Part shown: piece by piece, positions 33,916 to 44,321 of the stretch
Layout: the number at the start of each line of letters is the position of its first letter
How positions within the stretch are numbered: position 1 is the stretch's first letter
NCBI GenBank assembly: GCA_949987705.1
Contig: OX465281.1
Coordinates: 163,322,393-163,386,392, forward strand
Reading direction: 5' to 3'
DNA from: Thereva unica
Taxonomy: Eukaryota; Arthropoda; Insecta; Diptera; Therevidae
Length of the DNA: 64,000 nt
Made by a program: the position numbers and the translations under genes
The notes under the pieces: generated by a model
Databases searched by the model: none
The model's input: only the letters and a program-made list of their open reading frames with translations
What the model was told of the DNA's origin: nothing

Positions 33916-35837
33916 CAGCCGCGCTGGTTGCTGCTCGCCTACTAAAATACATGACCGAGAATACTTTACTAAACTGGGAGAAAGTATATTTATGGACTGA
34001 TTCTCAAATAACACTTTGCTGGATTAGCACTGATAAAAGAAAATGGAATATTTACGTGGCTAATCGAGTTAGAGAAATCCGTCTGCACTCAACAGTACGT
34101 GATTGGCATTACTGTCCAGGAAAAGTTAATCCTGCAGATTTTTTAACAAGAGGCGGCTTTGGTAAAAATGGTGCGAATTCTGAAATTTGGTTATCTGGTC
34201 CTACTTGGTTGAAGCAAGACATCCCGAATTGGAATGATACTAAGGATATAGATGATAGTGATCCTGTTCTACTTTCCTCCGTGTTAATCTCATCCGAAAC
34301 AGAAAACCATTATCCTGTTGAAGCTGTTCTTGACATAACGAAATTTAGTTCTTACGTAAAATTGCTTAAGGTGACGGCATACATCCAACGTTTTATAAGT
34401 AGAGCAAAGAAAATGATTTTAGTAAGTAATAAGTTTCTTAAAGCCACAGAATTGCAGCAAGCTGAATCTTACTGGATAAAATATTTTCAGCAAAGTTTTT
34501 TCAAAGCGGAGATAAAATCACTTAAATCTAACAAGGTTATACCAAAGGATTCTTCTATATTTACATTAAATCCCATTTTAGATGATCAAGGTATTCTTCG
34601 AGTCGGTACCCGTTTGCAATGTATGGACAACCAATACGAAAACATATTTCCTGTCATATTGCCCAGATTGTGCTACCTAACTAAACTTATAATACTTGAT
34701 GCTCATGAACGAACGCTACATGGAGGCGTTAATATATCACTTTGTCGTATTCGAGAAAGGTTTTGGATTCCTAGAGTCCGCCAATCTATAAAGACTATTA
34801 CGAAGCAGTGTAGAGTATGTCGTCGATTATTTGCTAAGCCTATTAACCAGCCCTTTGCACCTCTACCGAAAAGCAGGTTAGTAGCATCGAGACCTTTTCA
34901 AACTATAGGAGTGGATTTTGCTGGTCCTTTATATATAAAATCTTCAGATGATGAAACTCAAACAAATAAAATGTATGTAATGCTATTTACATGTGCTGTG
35001 GTTCGAGCGATACATTTGGAATTGGTGCCGAGTATGACAGTGGAGAGTTGTTTAAGAGCATTGAGGCGTTTCACAGCTCGTAGAGGTTTACCAAAAGTTA
35101 TAATCTCAGATAATGCGCGCACCTTTAAACGAGCTGCTAAGGAATTACGAGCATTAGGAGACATAATTGGCGCAGAACAATTCCAAGCATTTATGATGAA
35201 CCACAGAATATCATGGGAATTCATTGTCGAACGTGCGCCCTGGTGGGGCGGATTTTGGGAGCGCCTTGTTCGAAGCACGAAGAACGTTCTAAAATTAACT
35301 ATTGGAAAAGCTCGTATCAACGCAGAAGAGATGCAAACCATTCTGACTGAAGCGGAGTCAGTGATTAACAGCCGACCCCTAACTTATATTGGGGACGACC
35401 CAAAAGATTTAAATCCGTTAACCCCCTCCCATTTCCTAAACCCTTCAGTGCCTATCGTTTCAGATACTTATGTTGTTGAACCCGATATTGCTCCTGGAAT
35501 CAGGCAACTCTGGAGAGAACGTTCCAGGCTCATAAAAACATTCTGGAATAGGTGGCGACTCGAATATATCCAGCAGCTAAGAGCCTTTCATCACCAGAAA
35601 AAACCATCTGTAGGATTCGTCAAGGAAGGAGACGTCGTAATACTACAAGATCCGTCTGTCCCTAGATTGCTTTGGAAGTTGGCAATAATTACAAAGGTTT
35701 TTCCTGGTCGTGATGGCAGAATACGTTCTTGTGAAATACGAATTTCCAATGGCACTTACTTAAAGAGACCAGTCCAATTACTCTACCCATTGGAAATGAT
35801 GGAGGATGACGCTGCAGCGGGGGGCGGAGGATGTTGA
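33906..35837 (+). pseudogene. RNase H-integrase of the 30-kb BEL element
   Basis: The frame resumes at 33906 with ELTAALVAARLL and gives the rest of RNase H (WTDSQITLCWI), the integrase zinc region (HERTLHGG, then CRVCRR), GVDFAGPL, SDNARTF and WWGGFWERLV (the three acidic positions), then the DUF5641-like C-terminus (LTPSHFLNPS). The last codons encode a glycine tract that is also the purine tract, and the TGA stop is formed by the first bases of the 3' LTR. Only the ~20-bp deletion at 33907 separates it from the upstream frame. Confidence 0.88.
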
Positions 35838-36132
35838 AAATTAACTTCAGCTCCATCTGGACGCTGAAATAATTTAACGTTTTTTAAATCTAATATATTA
35901 TTATTGTTCAGTGCAATCCCCTATTTTTTCACTTTTTATATTCTAGTACAATTTTGCTGAATTTTCCTTCTTCTTGCTAAGGATTTTAACGGAATAGGTT
36001 TTGTTTTGTAAGAATTATTAATAAATTTGAATTATATTAATCGAAATTACTTAATATTTTATTGAATCATATCTCCCGCTGAGACCATTTTCGACAATAG
36101 TATTGTAACGAATCAAGGAAATCGTAAAAAAA

Positions 36133-37190
36133 TCGTTCACCATATCAAATATTATTTATTTAAAGAAGAAAAGGAAAATTATGAAATATGAATATTGTAT
36201 TGTGGTAATTAAGTACTCACCTGACCTTGAAAGTTGGCCTTGAACTTTAATTTGGTTGCGGACAAAGGGATTGTTAAAATCAAGGTTAAAGGAAAGAGGA
36301 ATTAGAAATTACTGTTCATAGTCTGTTCCCATGAACAAGGAAAAGGAAAGTTGTTAATATTAATTCTCGGTCTATTCCCGAGAATTAAGGAAAATTAGTA
36401 AATATGTAGTTGTAGTTCTCGGTCTATTCCCGAGAACTAAGGAAAATTAGTAAATAGTTGTAGTTCTCGGTCTATTCCCGAGAGCTAAGGAAGATTAGTA
36501 ATAGTTCTCGGTCTATTCCCGAGAACTAAGAGAAAAAATATTAGTAATAGTAGTTCTCGGTCTATTCCCGAGAACTAAGGAAAATTAGGAATAATAGTTC
36601 TCGGTCTATTCCCGAGAACTAAGGAAAATTAGGAATAGTTCTTGGTCTATTCCCAAGAACTTTAAATGGAGGAAAATAAAAGCTCAAGTCAACTTACCTT
36701 CCAAGCGTCCGGTATCCAAAGAGAGGAAGATTCATGGGTGCAACGATTTTTGTTAACTCACTTGAATTCGATTCAAGTGGGGATAGAAATATATAACGGG
36801 ATGACTGAAGTGATTTTTGTTTGAATAATGCAAGTGGGAATGAAAATTTTAATTGTGCATGTGTTGAGGTGAGAAGTGTTACCAGAGTGAATATTTATTC
36901 GGGTGAATGTATGAATTTTTGAGTGAATGTTCTTAAGAAAAATTTGGTTTCTTAAAGTTAAATTAGTATTAATGATAATGATGTTAAATGATGCTACTCA
37001 ATGTCCATATGATCCAAATATGATGTAAATTGTTGATAAGTTCTTGATGTTCCCTTGTTAGAGCTGAATGACCGTGATTGTTGCTACATATGTAATTGCC
37101 CAGGAGTGTATGTAATTGCATCTGGTTTCCTAATGCGTCTTTATTTTTCTGAAATAAAAGTATTAACGTGCCCTAAGGTGATATGGTGAA
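36133..37190. repeat. Segment bounded by a 15-bp inverted repeat
   Basis: TCGTTCACCATATCA at 36133-36147 has an exact reverse complement TGATATGGTGAACGA at about 37176-37190. The enclosed ~1.05 kb includes the hairpin array at 36313-36661. From 36662 to 37175 the sequence has GAATGTATGAATTTTTGAG-like short repeats and no coding signal. It could be a small TIR element; no target duplication is visible. Confidence 0.45.
36313..36661. repeat. Array of eight 25-nt stem-loops with covarying stems
   Basis: Eight copies, each a 9-bp stem with a 7-nt loop: AGTTCTCGG, loop TCTATTC, CCGAGAACT. Starts are 36313, 36362, 36414, 36462, 36503, 36552, 36596 and 36637 (41-52 bp apart). Spacers are AAGGAAAATTAGTAATAG-like. 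Four copies vary, and most changes keep pairing: 36313 has TGTTCATAG/CCATGAACA (three swapped pairs, one mismatch), 36362 has AATTCTCGG/CCGAGAATT (one G-C to A-T), 36637 has AGTTCTTGG/CCAAGAACT (one C-G to T-A), and 36462 has one T-G wobble. The loop is constant in seven of eight copies. Confidence 0.9.
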
Positions 37191-37256
37191 CGAAGAAGGA
37201 AAAAAAAAATGAAAGATAAACCAGGGAGATTTATCTTATGTTGTGAAGAATTGAAC

Positions 37257-39157
37257 ACTGAACGTAAGAATGCTGCGTACCGAGCCATGCAGCAGTCTCA
37301 GAGAACACGGGCACGCGAAGAGAACTATAAAGAGCTCAGAAAAGAAGAAAAGAGAATTCACAGACGGAAAAAGGAAGCCTGGGAAAAAAATCTCGTCTGT
37401 GAGCTAGAACAGTACAGAGAATGACGGCCGCACCAGGCGCGGGAGTTCTACCAAAGAGTCCGCAGTATGACGCAATTCACACCACGTTGCACATACTGCA
37501 AGGACAAAGAAGGGAATCTGATCACCGATCCTAAAGGCATCTTGGAGCGATGAGAAGAGCACTTTCATGAATTGCTAAATGGCGAGCTAACTGAGGATTC
37601 GGAGGCTCCACCAATATCTGATGACAATGCTATGCTGCCGCCACCAAGCATAGAAGAAGTTAGCAGAGCCATCAGCCGGCTCAAAAACAACAAGGCCTCG
37701 GGTGCAGACGGCATCGCAGCGGAGCTGGTTAAATATGGAGGGCCTACATTACACCAAGCGATTCATGAATTAATTGTGCAAGTATGGGAGCAGGAAGTGA
37801 TGCCAGAAGACTGGAGAAAAGGCATCCTCTGTCCGGTACACAAAAAAGGAGATATCATAGCGTGCACTAATTATCGCGGTATAACGTTGTTGAGTACCGT
37901 GTATAAGATATTCTCCGCTACCCTTCAAAACAGGATGGCCCCATACGCCAGAAACATCATAGGCCATTACCAGTGTGGCTTTAGCCCAGGCAAATCAACG
38001 ACTGATCAGATTTTCACCTTGAGGCAGGCTATGGAAAAATGTCTAGAGTTTCAAAACTCAATTCAACACCTCTTCATAGACTTTAAAGCCGCCTATGATA
38101 GCATAGCCACGGTAGAACTCTACAAAGCCATGAGAGAATTCGGCATCCCCAACAAACTGACAAGACTATGTAGGTTGACCATGATCAATGTGTCAAGCCA
38201 AGTAAAGGTATCCGGAACACTGTCCAGACCAATCAACATCTATAATGGACTCCGACAAGGGGACGGTCTGGCCTGCCTCGTTTTCAACCTGGCGTTGGAG
38301 AAAGTGATCCGAGATTCGGGCGTGACATCTAGGGGTACAATCCTCCACAAGTCCACCCAATTACTGGCTTACGCAGACGACATTGACATCATTGGAAGAA
38401 CAACAACAGCTGTACAAGAAGCTTTCACTCAGATTGAGCAAGCGGCAGGAAATCTGGGACTGCACATTAACGAAAGCAAAACAAAGTACATGGTGGCCTC
38501 GTCTGGAAGAACACCTAACATTGGTCCCACAATCAAGGTAGCGGAACACGAGTTTGACGTGGTAAAATCATTTACTTACCTTGGGTCAATAGTAGCAGCC
38601 GACAATAGCATGGAACCAGAAATACGCGCACGACTGCTAAAAGCCAACAAAGCCTACTATAGTCTGTCAAGGCTCTTCAAATCCAAATATCTAACCATAA
38701 CGTCTAAACTTTTACTATATAAGACGATGGTCTTACCCGTTCTCACATATGCATCCGAAACGTGGGTGCTTAGCAAAAAGCACTCAAACCTCTTGGGCGT
38801 GTTTGAGAGGAAAATACTTCGGAGGATTGTTGGCCCCGTATGTGAGGAAGGACGATTCCGGAGACTCTACAATGACGAGATCTACGAGCGCTATCGCGAC
38901 ATAGATGTTGTGAAGAAAATAAAGCTCGGTAGGCTCCGGTGGGCAGGGCATCTAGCTCGTATGAGTGAAGATGAGCCTGCTCGGAAAGTTCTCTGCGGTA
39001 GGACCTATGGGGTGCGACAGTGAGGGAGGCCCAACCTTCGCTGGAAGGATGGCGTGGACCAGGACGCTCAGAGTTTAGGGATGCCAAACTGGATGACATC
39101 GGCTCAGAATCGGGACCGGTGGAGAGAACAGTTGCGCGAGGCCAGGACCGGATCCCG
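37257..39157 (+). pseudogene. RTE LINE reverse transcriptase, C-terminal part
   Basis: The main frame 37572-39023 shows LKNNKASGADGIAAELVKYGG, RKGILCPVHKKGD, NYRGITLLSTVYKI, QCGFSPGKSTTDQIF, FIDFKAAYDS, GLRQGD and the catalytic YADDIDIIG (~residue 267). The C-terminal WAGHLARM segment is typical of RTE-clade ORF2. Upstream (37257-37560) the same protein reads through TGA stops at 37422 and 37550. Downstream, TGA at 39021 interrupts before GRPNLRWKDGVDQDA. All three stops are TGA, consistent with C-to-T decay of CGA codons. Confidence 0.9.
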
Positions 39158-39182
39158 GTTGTAGAGCCGTTAAAGAAGAAGA

Positions 39183-39790
39183 AGGGGATGAATATCGAAA
39201 AATCGCTTCTTAGTGGATGTTCACGTCGTTAAAGGGAAGCACAGTCAAAATTAAAGCCCTTCAGTTTCAGCGGTAAAATCGTCAAAAAAAAAAACTGTCA
39301 AAATTTCAGCCCTATAGCTTCAGCGGTTTTGGGTTAACCCCATTTCACCCCCTCAGGGGATGAACTTCGAAAAATCACTTTTTAGTGGGTGTCCACGTCA
39401 TTATAGGGATGCACTGTCAAAATTTCAGCCCTATAGCTCCAGTGGTTTGGGTTAACCCTATTTCACCCCCTTAGTGGATGAATTTCGAAAAATCGCTTTA
39501 TAGTGGATGCCCATGCCCTTATAGGGATGCACTGTCAAAATTTCAGCTCTATAGCTTTAGCGGTTTGGATAAACCCCATTTCACCTCCTTAGGGGATGAA
39601 TTTCGACAAATCACTTTTTAGTGGGTGTTCCCGTCATTATAGGGATGCACTGTAAAAATTTCAGCCCTATAGCTCCAGCGGTTTTTAGTTGACCCCATTT
39701 CACCTCCTTAGGGGATGAATTTCAAAAAATCGCTAGGGATGCACTGTCAAAATTTCAGCCCTTTAGTTCTAGCGGTTTAGGTTGAGCGTT
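39183..39790 (+). repeat. ~116-bp minisatellite, right block
   Basis: About five units of the same repeat as 26400-27564, one of them shortened with an A-rich interruption at 39277-39297. This is the right side of the array split by the LINE. Confidence 0.85.
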
Positions 39791-40039
39791 GTCTGTCAGT
39801 CAGTTACTTTTTATACAATAGAAAAAAAAAGTAAAGAAAAAAATCCCCTTACAACTTATTTAACCCCATTTCACCCCCTTCAGCCCTTTTTTTTTCTAGG
39901 TAAGAAGTAGCCTATGTCCGTCTCCAAGGTCTAAACTATGTCTGTAGCAAATTTCATCAAAATCGGTCCAGTGGTTTAGGCGTGAAAGCGTAGCAGACAG
40001 ACAGAGTTACTTTCGCATTTATAATATTAGTAAGGATAC

Positions 40040-41570
40040 AGTCTACAGTATGAAACTTACAGACTAAAGACAATAACTTTACAAAGGATTTCTATAAATA
40101 AAATAAAGAATTATAATTAACTTAAGATTAGTTTAAGTTTTGGCAAAAGAGCAATCAAGCGGAACCATCGCAAGGAACACACTGCAATTGCAACTTTACA
40201 GTTTCTTTAAAAATTTGTCTATCCATTGATAGATTAAGATGATCATAAACATAGTTGAAGCACGACGCCGCTCTCGAGACTGGCTCATTCTGCCCATACA
40301 TGGTTCTGTGCGTTGGTATAAACAACAAGGGTCTAGATCTAAGGCGTGTCTCAGGTGCATAAATATTGAACAAAGCGAGAAGAGAAGAAGACTGAACTTT
40401 AAAACAAAGAGTATCTCCCACAAACATAACAGATGCCAAAATACGTCTGCATTTTAGCGTTTGGAGTCCAAGATGTTGACATCTAGCTCCGTAAGTCGGA
40501 ACCTGCGAAGCCCAATTTAACTTGCGTAAAGCATATCTCGAGAAATTTTTCTGGTCAGCTTCGATTCGATTTTCATACACTTTCGTATATGGAGGCCATA
40601 CAACGGATGCATATTCAAGAACCGATCTGACCAAGGAAACGTAAAGAGTCTTTAATGTAAAGGGATCCGTGAAAGCGCCAGCGTATCTCTTAATAAAACC
40701 AAGCATTTGATTGGCTTTATTGCTCGCCACTTCTGTGTGGGCCGTAGAGTCCAACTTGTGGTCAAAGTAAACTCCAAGATCTCTAATAGTCGCCGGACGA
40801 GCAAGTATACAGCCTACGAGCGAGTAAGGGTAGATTATAGGGTCTTTTGAGCGAAAATAATAAACAGCATTACATTTGAATTTATTTAGCTCCAGATCAA
40901 TGCCCTTAGACCATTCAAGAAAAACATTTAGTTCATCCTGAAGTAGAGCACAGTCCGACTCAGAGCCTATGGGGGCGAAAATCTTCATATCGGCAGCATA
41001 AAGGAGTACAGAAGCATGCTTAAAAAGAGTTGACACAGAATTTACAAATAGGATAAATAAAAGAGGCCCTAAGTGGCTTCCTTGGGGAACCCCAGAAGGC
41101 ACCTCGAAACATGAAGAGACAGTGGACTGTATTAAAACGGCCTGTTTACGATTTCTCAAATACGCATCCAACCATATCTAGCAGCATATGTACTGCCATG
41201 AAAACCATATGCTTCTAATATAGGCACAAGAAGATCATGATTTAATTTATCAAACGCTTTCGAAAAATCCGTCATGATGGCATCTACCTGACCACCATTC
41301 TCTATAATACTCATGGTATGATTTTTAAATAACACCAAGTTTGTGACAGTAGATTTACCACTTATAAAACCATGCTGCCTATCATCAATAGTATGCTTAA
41401 CAGAAAAGTAAATGACATCCTTTAAAATTGATTCGAATAGTTTAGGAACAGGTAAGAGTTTAGCGATGCCTCTATAGTTACAAACGTTGTTACGAGCACC
41501 GGATTTATGCAGTGGTTTGATGAAGGAGTATTTTCAACAATCGAGGAATTTGCCTTGTTTTAAAGAGTAA
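40040..41570 (-). pseudogene. CR1/Jockey-like LINE reverse transcriptase, 5'-truncated
   Basis: Minus-strand reading from ~41570: FIKPLHKSGARNNVCNYRGI, KLFESILKD, QHGFISGKSTVTNLV, then DAIMTDFSKAFDKLNH (first catalytic D), and in the 40155-41171 frame SGVPQGSHLGPLLF and LLYAADMKIF. The usual YADD has become YAAD (GCC instead of GAC), removing a catalytic aspartate. A C-terminal RATIRDLGVYFD segment follows. A frameshift separates the two halves near 41165. The 3' end lies near 40040 with AATAAA-type sequence. The copy is dead. Confidence 0.82.
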
Positions 41571-41574
41571 TTAA

Positions 41575-42072
41575 AAAAAAAAAGAAAAAAAATTTTTAAG
41601 AAACTCTTTTCTTTACCTTAATATATTGATCAGTTGTGAACACAAAATTAATATAAATACTAAAAAAATCGACTAAAAGGTAAAAAATAAGAAGATTTTA
41701 AACAATATAAACTTTTAAATCAAAATGGAAAAAATCTCACACATTCCTTAAAGAAAAGCGTGGGGCGCCCATACCAACCTGAACTTAAAAAAACATGACT
41801 GCCATGAGTACATTTTAACATTTCAGACAGCTACGAATTTTCACTAATTGAGCATTTTGTTTCATAAAAGCGCACCCCACGCTTTTCTTTAAGGAATGTG
41901 TGAGATTTTTTCCATTTTGATTTAAAAGTTTATATTATTTAAAATCTTCTTATTTTTTACCTTTTAGTCGATTTTTTTAGTATTTATATTAATTTTGTGT
42001 TCACAACTGATCAATATATTAAGGTAAAGAAAAGAGTTTCTTAAAAAATTTTTTTTCTTTTTTTTTATTTTT
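41575..42072. repeat. Fold-back element, ~200-bp arms
   Basis: Arms 41575-41772 and 41866-42072 are near-perfect reverse complements, with AAACTCTTTTCTTTACCTTA at the outer end and TTAAAGAAAAGCGTGGGG-type sequence at the inner end. The ~90-bp loop is non-repetitive. It joins family A copy 2 directly. No coding content. Confidence 0.88.
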
Positions 42073-43447
42073 TACTTTTTAGTAACGAATAGCGTTAATT
42101 AATACATTACAATTTCCAAACTTTTAATTAGATTATCATGTTAAATAAGGAAACTTTTTTACATGTTTTGTATTTGTTTCTTTACAACAGTTCTCAAGTG
42201 CAGCCCAAAAATGCCCAATTTGATGACCCCTCAAAAATCTAATAGCGCTCTACGTTTTTTTTTACATTTTGAAAGGTAGTGTGCTCGCGTATACTGGCTG
42301 GAGCAATAAAAACTAAAAACTGGAAACATATTTTTTTGCATCTTTTTAAATCATATTTTTATTTGCTATTGGTAGCTATGTTATGTCTTCCGCCATTTTT
42401 TAGTGAACGCCATATTTGATTTACTTTACAGTTTACTTTCTTACTCACTTTAATACACTTTCATTTGATATCCATACCGAGAGCATAAAAGGGTAAACCG
42501 TCATTTTGTGTTGGCCGCCATTTTGAATTGAAATGACGGGACACAGACAACAGTATTCTAATTGTCACTCCCTTCCATTTGATACCCATGCCGAGCGCGT
42601 TGTAAAGAAAAATTGATCTTCTGTTTTGTGTTGGCCGCCACTTTTATGCCGCCATTTTTCTACCGCCATTTTGAATTTAGGATGACGCTAATTGTATTCA
42701 ACTTGTTAATACCTTTCATTTGATACCCATATCGAACGAGTGGCTTGTAAAGAAAAATGTAATCCATCATATTTTTTTGGCCGCCATTTTTAATTTGGAA
42801 CTATCATTTTCGTGTGTTTTCGTCGGAAATACACATGTCTGTTAATTTTTACCAATTTTTATTGAAGGGAAGTGAATTTTAAGACTCTACATTGAGTAGA
42901 ACGAATAATTCCAAGCATTTTTTATTAAAAATCGTTTTTTGTTGCTCAACAACAAAATCAACAACAAAAAATGTAACGAAATGTCATATTCGTGTATTGT
43001 CATCGGGAATATGTATGCCTGCAAAGTTTCATCCATTTGCATTGAGTAAAAGGCGGTTAAACTAACGTTACAAGATTTGATGCTCCGAAGTGAAAGTAAA
43101 GAAAAGAGTTTAATGATGTTTTCAGAATGTTTTCATACGAATTCTTACAAAGTAGTTATACGTTTAGCACTGGTGGAAAATTGGCTAGTATCAGAACTGA
43201 TGACAAAGCAATCCCGAGAGAAGCTAGTTCAAATAACTATAATAGTAGTAAATCCAAAGATTTTTCTAGAAAATTTGTTTTTCCTGAACGTTAGCAAACA
43301 AACATGTCCTCCGTATTTCGTTCGCTGCACTAAAGCGGGTGTTCAAATTCGTATTGAGCGTGCTGATGCGCACAAACTGAGAAGCGAATAACTTCATTTG
43401 GAAATTCCGAAGATTTCTGGAAATATTGGCAAAACTGTAACTGTTAA

Positions 43448-43883
43448 GGGGCTGTCCATAAATTACGTAATCAAGTTTTTCTTGATTTAAGACCCCCCTC
43501 CCCACAGTGTAAGCAACAGTAATATTAAGGAAACCTCCCCCCCCTAAATAGTAATCATAATCATTTTAAAATTAGACATTTATTTTTATATTACAATGTG
43601 ATAATTCACAACCGTTGCGATCAAACATTCTCCTTGACTACGAGACGAGTAAAATTGACTACATTTGTCGATAATTCAGAATCCTACTTTTGCGATTTCA
43701 ATTTCTGCAGTGCAAACGTAAGGAGATAAGAATATCAAAATGAATGTTTGAAAAAAAATTAATTTCAATTGATTACGTAATTTATAACGTTTACCCCCGT
43801 CCCTCCTTCCGTAATAAAACGTAAGAAATCAGCATACACCCCCCCCTCCCCTTTAGATGATTACGTAATTTATGGACAGCCCC
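43448..43883. mobile_element. MITE with GGGGCTGTCCATAAATTACG termini
   Basis: The left end GGGGCTGTCCATAAATTACG (43448) and the right end, inverted, CGTAATTTATGGACAGCCCC (43864-43883) form ~28-bp inverted repeats. TTAA precedes the left end; TAAG follows the right. This allows either TA insertion or a TTAA copy that lost one T. C-rich tracts (CCCCCCC) lie inside both ends. No coding capacity. The terminus is one seen widely in insect MITEs. Confidence 0.82.
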
Positions 43884-44321
43884 TAAGTACTTGTCAGACT
43901 TGACCAAAAAGAACAAATTTCGCGGAAACTACTGGAAATCCCGGGATAATCCGCAATTTCATGAAACTGTATCACAATTCCCCGTCAAAGGGTAACGAAA
44001 TTTTTGCACGATTTTGAAAGGTTGTCGGATTTTGTCAAGTGATGTTTTGTTCAGAACCCAAAAAAGATCACTTCGTTTAGAACGGGTCTCATTCCATTGA
44101 GTTTATTAGATATTAGCGAACTTGTCAATTCGTTTAAACGCCCAAATAAAGAAGTCATATCTATTTGTATTTATTGTTCTCAGTGTGTATTGGGAGCGGG
44201 GTTATTCAACATTATTGGTCGCAGATGTTACATCTATTTGCGTGAGCAGTTCGCGACTTTTAGAAGCAGTTTTTTGTTGGTTTTTAAAATCTAAAGTTAA
44301 GTGAAATAATTTACTGGCACC

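Larger units (their letters stand above)
30176..36096 (+). mobile_element. BEL/Pao LTR retrotransposon, recently inserted, with one coding break
   Basis: LTRs 30176-30440 and 35832-36096 are both 265 bp, beginning TGTTGAAAATT and ending TTTTCGACA, with one difference. A perfect 5-bp target duplication ATAGT flanks it (30171-30175 and 36097-36101). It has a tRNA-Phe primer site and a purine tract (GCGGGGGGCGGAGGA) abutting the 3' LTR. Coding is continuous except for a small deletion with frameshift in RNase H at ~33907. Confidence 0.95.
29655..37256. mobile_element. 7.6-kb insertion in the LINE, containing a BEL element and a hairpin array
   Basis: The LINE reading (CKLATE | RKNAAY) is split with CTGAA (or ACTGAA) repeated at 29649-29654 and 37257-37262, so this block inserted as a unit. 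It starts TGTTTTTTG and ends TTGAACA. Without the BEL element (30176-36096 plus its 5-bp duplication) it is ~1.67 kb. I found no matching LTR pair or long inverted repeat at its ends, and no protein. The region 29655-30170 is AT-rich with nothing else visible. Confidence 0.65.
27565..39182 (+). mobile_element. RTE-type non-LTR retrotransposon (LINE), broken by insertions
   Basis: The endonuclease domain (27775-28293 and 29182-29654) and reverse transcriptase (37257-39157) are in the order EN-RT and end in a short AAGAAGAAG-type tail at ~39182. The minisatellite of the host repeat resumes immediately after. Two insertions interrupt it: a miniature LTR element (duplication ATGG) and a 7.6-kb block (duplication CTGAA). 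Stops at 28135, 29397, 29593, 37422, 37550 and 39021 show decay before or after these events. Confidence 0.85.
26029..40037 (+). mobile_element. Minisatellite-bearing dispersed repeat, host of a LINE insertion
   Basis: The start ACTAGCATAAAACCCGCG (26029) and the end TTATAATATTAGTAAGGAT (40018-40036) resemble the termini of a short interspersed repeat common in insect genomes, in which a segment like AATTTCATCAAAATCGGTCC precedes a tract of ACAGACAGACAGA. That segment is at 39951-39970. A ~116-bp minisatellite fills the middle. The element was about 2.4 kb before an RTE LINE and its own insertions added 11.6 kb. Its class is uncertain. Confidence 0.55.

Noticed and set aside
36313..36661. CRISPR-like array (regularly spaced palindromic repeats)
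   Set aside because: Spacers are nearly the same as one another (AAGGAAAATTAGTAATAG type), repeats vary, and the context is a eukaryotic transposon landscape with no cas genes.
43077..43391. 104-residue plus-strand protein
   Set aside because: It starts inside family A and crosses the TTAA junction, so it is a chance fusion frame.
44131..44144. CGTTTAAACGCCC as the true left tip of piggyBac, with its inverse at 52317
   Set aside because: A third similar copy lies in intron 1 and homology crosses the TTAA into ATGGCCG, so these look like internal repeats; the family A break gives better borders.
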